From Nemertoderma westbladi (Eukaryota; Xenacoelomorpha; Nemertodermatida; Nemertodermatidae), in NCBI GenBank assembly GCA_032718475.1, contig JAUCBJ010006827.1:1-23260 (forward strand): DNA of 23,260 bases, read 5' to 3'. Numbering within the stretch: the first letter of the stretch is position 1; every line of letters starts with the position of its first letter. The translations under genes and the position numbers were made by a program. This document shows positions 19,548-23,260 of this stretch, in pieces. The notes under the pieces were generated by a model. It saw nothing but the letters and a program-made list of their open reading frames with translations, was not told the origin of the DNA and searched no databases.

Positions 19548-20294
19548 TGCATTGCAGCTGCAATTTTAAGAATGCTGTGCCGGCTTATCGACAAAATTGC
19601 ACCGCCACAACTCCCTATCACCCATGACATTTGCTAGATCATCCGCATCTTTAAGGCCAGTGTCCTTTAAGATGCGTCTCAAGAAAGTCATGGGCTGTCC
19701 ACCATGCTTATTCACTCCATGAGGCTGCCAAAGTACAAGATTATGCACTGGCTGGTCCTCACGGCGAAAGCAATGTCCTGCAAAGCGGAGGCGATTTTGT
19801 TCTTGTGTCAAGCTTAGGGTAACCAATGAGACACCTCCAATGTTATATAGTGTCTGGTTGGAGATGTGTGCATTGTACTTGACACAATGAACCCGGTGTA
19901 GCATTCTTGTGAATGTGGCATCCAGAGATTTGGTGTCCTCTGCAGGTAGAGTCCAGCATGGACTCCCATAGAGGAGTACTGGAACTACTGCTGCTCTAAA
20001 TAATCGGACCTTAACTTTCCGATTAATTCAAGGCTGCCCATGCCTTTCCCTTACGTAATCGAAGGTCCTTACCTGACTTCCGGATCCATGATCCCAGGTA
20101 ACAGAAGTCATCCACATGCTCAAGCATACCATCTTTTGAGCTCATGCTCATCCGATCAGAGACTTGCTGAGGACTTTCAAAGTTAACTGTCAAAATTTTG
20201 GTCTTTCTGGAGTTAATAAAAAGACAAACACTAGAAGTAGCATGTTCTAATGAGCTGAGGAGCCGTTGGGCTCCTTCTAGTGATTCTGAGAGTA
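19548..20294 (-). mobile_element. LINE copy 2: 3' part of the same family, inverted and decayed
   Basis: On the minus strand this matches LINE copy 1 closely, from GTACTCTCAGAATC (just after the FADD motif) to the GATCCTAGTAG tail, where copy 2 has an extra GATCCT. A 32-bp segment of copy 1 between two GAAT words is missing near 20035, which shifts the frame and splits the ORF (20023-20294 and 19566-19904 remain open). Some differences are CG to TG/CA changes. The conserved parts include RKTKILTVNFESPQQ, HVDDFCYLGSWIRKSG and RLRFAGHCFRR. The 5' truncation abuts the 113-bp repeat. Confidence 0.9.
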
Positions 20295-20406
20295 CGCGCG
20301 CAGTGTACCGCAATCCACTCGCTAAAATAAAATTGGCACGACATTTAGAAACTATTATTGGAACGAGGTTAGAAGATATATTTGGTACGATGTTAAGAAA
20401 GGTTAT
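20294..20406. repeat. 113-bp dispersed repeat, copy A
   Basis: Matches 21732-21844 over all 113 positions with three substitutions and no gaps, beginning ACGCGCGCAGTG and ending AAGAAAGGTTAT. Both strands are open across it, but the few differences do not favour synonymous change, so coding is not claimed. Confidence 0.85.
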
Positions 20407-21016
20407 ATTGCCATGGCCGTCTATGCCGTACACTCTCTGGTACACTCTACCGTTGAAGGCATAAAATGTATAGGGCCTCGTATTTTCAGATACGGGGGGG
20501 GGGGGTTAATGACTGTGCAGTGCTTTAACATTGCATCTTCGTTTTTCACTAACTAGCATATACAAACAATACTTGTGCTACAATATCAGCTGCTGACAGG
20601 CACGGCCGCTTTAATGCCTAGGCTTAAAAGGCTGCATCCTAGGAGCCATGGCTTAAAAGGGGACACCCAATTTTAAAATAACCGATGGCTAACTTTCGTT
20701 TTATATCCAAAAAGTTTAAATAGGTTTATTAAAAATTTTCGCTCGCTTTGTTGGCGTCTACATTCTGCTGTTGTAACCTTCTGGCCAAAGCGTTATATAA
20801 TAACATTAAGGTGAGTATTGTAACCAAAACCTAAAAAGTGCAATACTTGATCACCAAGAAACTTAGCAATTTTCGTCAAATAGAAATAGAAAAAATAGGA
20901 AATTTGAGTAGGCATATTACCTTGGGGCGGGGGTCTACAGTTGAGAATAGGAGAATAGTCTAGAATAGTCGATAAGTTAAACGCGGTGTAAAAGCCGCGT
21001 TAAACGGCTAAAAAAG
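20407..21016. other. Spacer with G12 run and small hairpin
   Basis: No gene. There is a G12 run at 20494-20505, and a hairpin with AACGCGG and CCGCGTT arms inside 20976-21004. The word GGACACCCAATT near 20658 recurs inverted near 21497, hinting at a larger degraded inverted structure. Confidence 0.4.
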
Positions 21017-21420
21017 CCCCCCCCCCCCCCCCCCAGAACATTTTCACACCAGATTTCGAGAGTGACGGTCCCAAACCCCAATTCGTAGTGAAATGGCGGC
21101 CCGAAACCCGGTCATGTAACACTAACCCTAAGTCAAAAGGCTCTAATCTACTGTAAGACACATTGTGGAAATTCGCGGACAATCCAGTCCAGGGTCCAAA
21201 ATTTAAAATTCCACAAAATATCATAGATTAGAGCCTCATGACTTAGGGTTAGGGGTAAATGACAGTTTTAATTAGGGTTTGAGCATGACCATCTAACCCT
21301 AACCAAAAAATAAACAAATAAATCCAAGTTAAAGTGCTGTACAGTACGCTATACCTACTGCAGTATTACTATTCTATAATTGTAAGTCTATAGGGAGGGG
21401 GGGGGGGGGGGGGGGGGGGG
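21017..21420. repeat. C18 ... G24 tracts flanking a foldback segment
   Basis: C18 (21017-21034) and G24 (21397-21420) are complementary homopolymers about 360 bp apart, enclosing the imperfect inverted repeat at 21122-21251. CTAACCCTAACC also occurs at 21293-21304. Lengths of such runs are error-prone in sequencing. Confidence 0.6.
21122..21251. repeat. Inverted repeat, about 45-52-bp arms
   Basis: The left arm (21122-21173) starts CTAACCCTAAGTCA and includes GGCTCTAATCTA. The right arm (21207-21251) is its complement: 27 of 29 outer positions match, and then TTGTGGAA pairs again after a small gap. The loop is about 30 nt. It resembles a foldback or MITE-like element; no target-site duplication was established. 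Confidence 0.7.
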
Positions 21421-21731
21421 AGATTCGCCTAGGACACCGGCCCTGCTCACAGGAATTAACCAGGCACGTTTCCTTTACAGGGGAACAAACGACCAATTGG
21501 GTGTCCTATTTAGAAATGCCTGGGCCTAAACGGCCAATCGAGCTCACCACCTTGTCTTTATTTACTACATTGTAGGCCTACCACTGAGAGTGTACCATGT
21601 GGTGGGCCTAATAGACTAATGGGTATCTTGTTCTAGCCCCGTTTAACCCCAATAGTGTCCAATGGTCTTACGTTTTCTACCCACTTTTGGGACTTTTAGC
21701 CCCCGCTGACGCGAAGAATGGCTCCCAGCCC
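21421..21731. other. Spacer
   Basis: No gene seen. It includes a TAGGCCTAC palindrome near 21573. Confidence 0.35.
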
Positions 21732-21844
21732 ACGCGCGCAGTGTACCGCAATCCACTCGCCAAAATAAAATTGGAACGACATTTAGAATCTATTATTGGA
21801 ACGAGGTTAGAAGATATATTTGGTACGATGTTAAGAAAGGTTAT
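21732..21844. repeat. 113-bp dispersed repeat, copy B
   Basis: About 97 percent identical to copy A in the same orientation. It ends exactly where the 3' tail of the right-hand LINE begins, so the LINE appears to have inserted next to or into this repeat. Confidence 0.85.
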
Positions 21845-23260
21845 GAGATTGAGATTATTTATTGCACAATAAAATTTCGACGTAAATAGCGTAAATATAC
21901 ATACATACAGTTACATATAACACATAAGGCAATTAATTTTACATTTATTACATCTTTTTAAAAAAAAAAAAATTTGCCATGCATAAAAAGTTAAAAAACC
22001 ATCATAAAATTATTTTGTAGGTAACAAATATCATTTAGTATCAAATAACATTTAAATAGTTCTGTCAAAGAACAAGCAGAGAATGTGTTACTATCTATAT
22101 ATGAGATAAAAAAATTTTCGTGCTTAATAGGTTAAAAAAAAAAATTCATCGTAAATTTATAGTGCAGGGGATAGCCTCATGAGTTATTTAACTCGTTTTC
22201 ATGGGGGTCCCCGAGAAAAAATATTGCAAATGTATGCCATAATAAGGTATTGCTATATGAGATAAAAATAATATTGCGGAACATCGTATCATATTTAAAA
22301 ATATTAGTGATAAAATTCTAAATCTTTTAAAATAGGTATCGGCTGATTTTCATTTCGAAAGAGTTTTAAATAAAATTTAAAAAGCTTTAAAATCATCATC
22401 TTTTATCGTGGAATTGCCCTAAAGGATAAAATATAAGATATCAAACATAATAAAAAGTTATTTCAATATAAAAGGTTGGGTCGCTTGCTAAAAGAAGATT
22501 GCCTGATCATCAGCTATGAGTTTTTCAAAGTAGTGGTCCTTCAACGCATGTTTAAAGCCTTCTAACGTGGGAATACGAGTTATTTCATTAGGGAGATCAT
22601 TCCAAAGCCGGGGGCCTCGAAATGAGAAAGCTTGTCGGCCGTATTCAGTTTTGCGACTTGGAATAACAGCGTATTGATTTGGTCCACGACGATTCTCTCT
22701 ACAGAGAATTTAACCATATCTGATAAGTATTCTGGGGCTAGTCCATTGGCTATTCTTAACATATGGGATAGAGTAACAAACTTGGGTTCGCTCGCCTTTA
22801 AGGGTAGCCATCAATTCAAACGAATGAAGTGCTCTATACTAATGTGCGTGCGTGTCTCAAGGAAAAGGCAAAAACGAATGCATTTCCGCTGGAGGGATTC
22901 CAGTTCTAATTGCAGTGATTTGTGAGTTTTGTAAAGAACCAACATTGACCTGCATAGTCGATGTGAGGTTGGATTAAAACATTACAAAGCAGTCTTCGTA
23001 ACCCTCCGCTAAGAACCGCACTATTCCTGTGTAAAGAACTGCAGGCGACTATTAGCTTTCATAACTTTCCATGCCATGTCTTTGCCAGATAGAGACGCAT
23101 TCAGCTCACAACCCAGATAATGACAGAATCTTTGGACGGTATGACTAAACCGTTACATGGTATTTGTAAGTCTGGCTCCGATAATAGGCGTTGGTGACTA
23201 CCAAAAAGTATGGTATCTGTTTTATTCAGATTTAAACTGAGTCTGTTGTCAGTCAACCAC
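21845..23260 (-). mobile_element. Second LINE family (jockey/CR1-like), 3' part, decayed, runs off right edge
   Basis: The minus strand from the right edge reads WLTDNRLSLNLNKTDTILFG, YLGCELNASLSGKDMAWKV, VLSGGLRRLLCNVLIQPHID, LQRKCIRFCLFLETRTHIS, RIANGLAPEYLSDMV and RQAFSFRGPRLWNDLPNEIT. It ends with a stop at 22488-22490. This order is the C-terminal half of a non-LTR retrotransposon reverse transcriptase protein; it is a different family from copies 1 and 2. Several frameshifts separate these segments, so it is inactive. The AT-rich 21880-22487 is taken as 3' UTR, ending with CAATAAATAATCTCAATCTC at 21845, a tandem-tailed LINE terminus. The catalytic palm lies outside the window. Confidence 0.85.

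Noticed and set aside
20198-20464. Plus-strand 88-codon frame across LINE copy 2 and the 113-bp repeat
   Set aside because: It joins antisense LINE sequence to the repeat, so it is a chance fusion. A shared peptide in copy B is explained by the 97 percent identical DNA.

Overview
The window looks like nuclear DNA of an animal, most likely a marine invertebrate. It is mostly AT-rich and gene-poor, with spliced genes using GT-AG introns, several decayed mobile elements and long simple tandem arrays. No bacterial, organellar, tRNA or rRNA features were seen. The palindromes TAGGCCTA and TACCGGTA recur through the spacers. The species cannot be named from the sequence.

Left part (1-5400). A very long reading frame on the minus strand runs from an ATG at 1856 off the left edge: at least 618 codons with no stop, much richer in GC than its surroundings, encoding an unrecognised protein with an Ala/Glu/Arg/Lys coiled coil. 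A retroelement gag or a host structural protein are both possible. Upstream of it lie regularly spaced TACCGGTA palindromes (1997-2239) and a 288-bp tandem duplication (3171-3746) with a perfectly conserved 70-bp core.

Middle-left (5400-10300). A four-exon minus-strand gene can be assembled at 6843-8191 from short open segments. Its splice phases agree and its product resembles a permuted NlpC/P60 or LRAT-type hydrolase with a C-terminal membrane segment. One in-frame TAA interrupts it just before the putative catalytic cysteine. A degenerate minisatellite (9187-9775) and a small three-helix membrane ORF with a poly(A) signal (9975-10265) follow.

Centre (10600-14550). A 61-nt hairpin is followed by a frameshifted Mutator-like transposase fragment (10941-about 11710). 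A 5'-truncated LINE with an intact reverse transcriptase frame (11689-about 13180) is inserted into it. Next come the last three exons of an unrecognised plus-strand gene (13395-14547).

Right part (14550-23260). A candidate minus-strand exon (15637-15951) and two A-rich arrays precede an exon coding for three C-x2-C-x9/10-H-x8-C modules (16979-17705). A 1.6-kb minisatellite starts at its stop codon. Then come a second, inverted copy of the same LINE (about 19548-20294), two copies of a 113-bp repeat that each abut a LINE end, complementary C18/G24 tracts around a foldback repeat, and a different LINE running off the right edge on the minus strand (21845-23260).

The genes show no operon-like relationship. 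The most novel material is the set of unrecognised host-type genes, all hidden between repeats: the edge ORF, the split hydrolase-like gene, the triple CCHC protein and the 13395-14547 gene.
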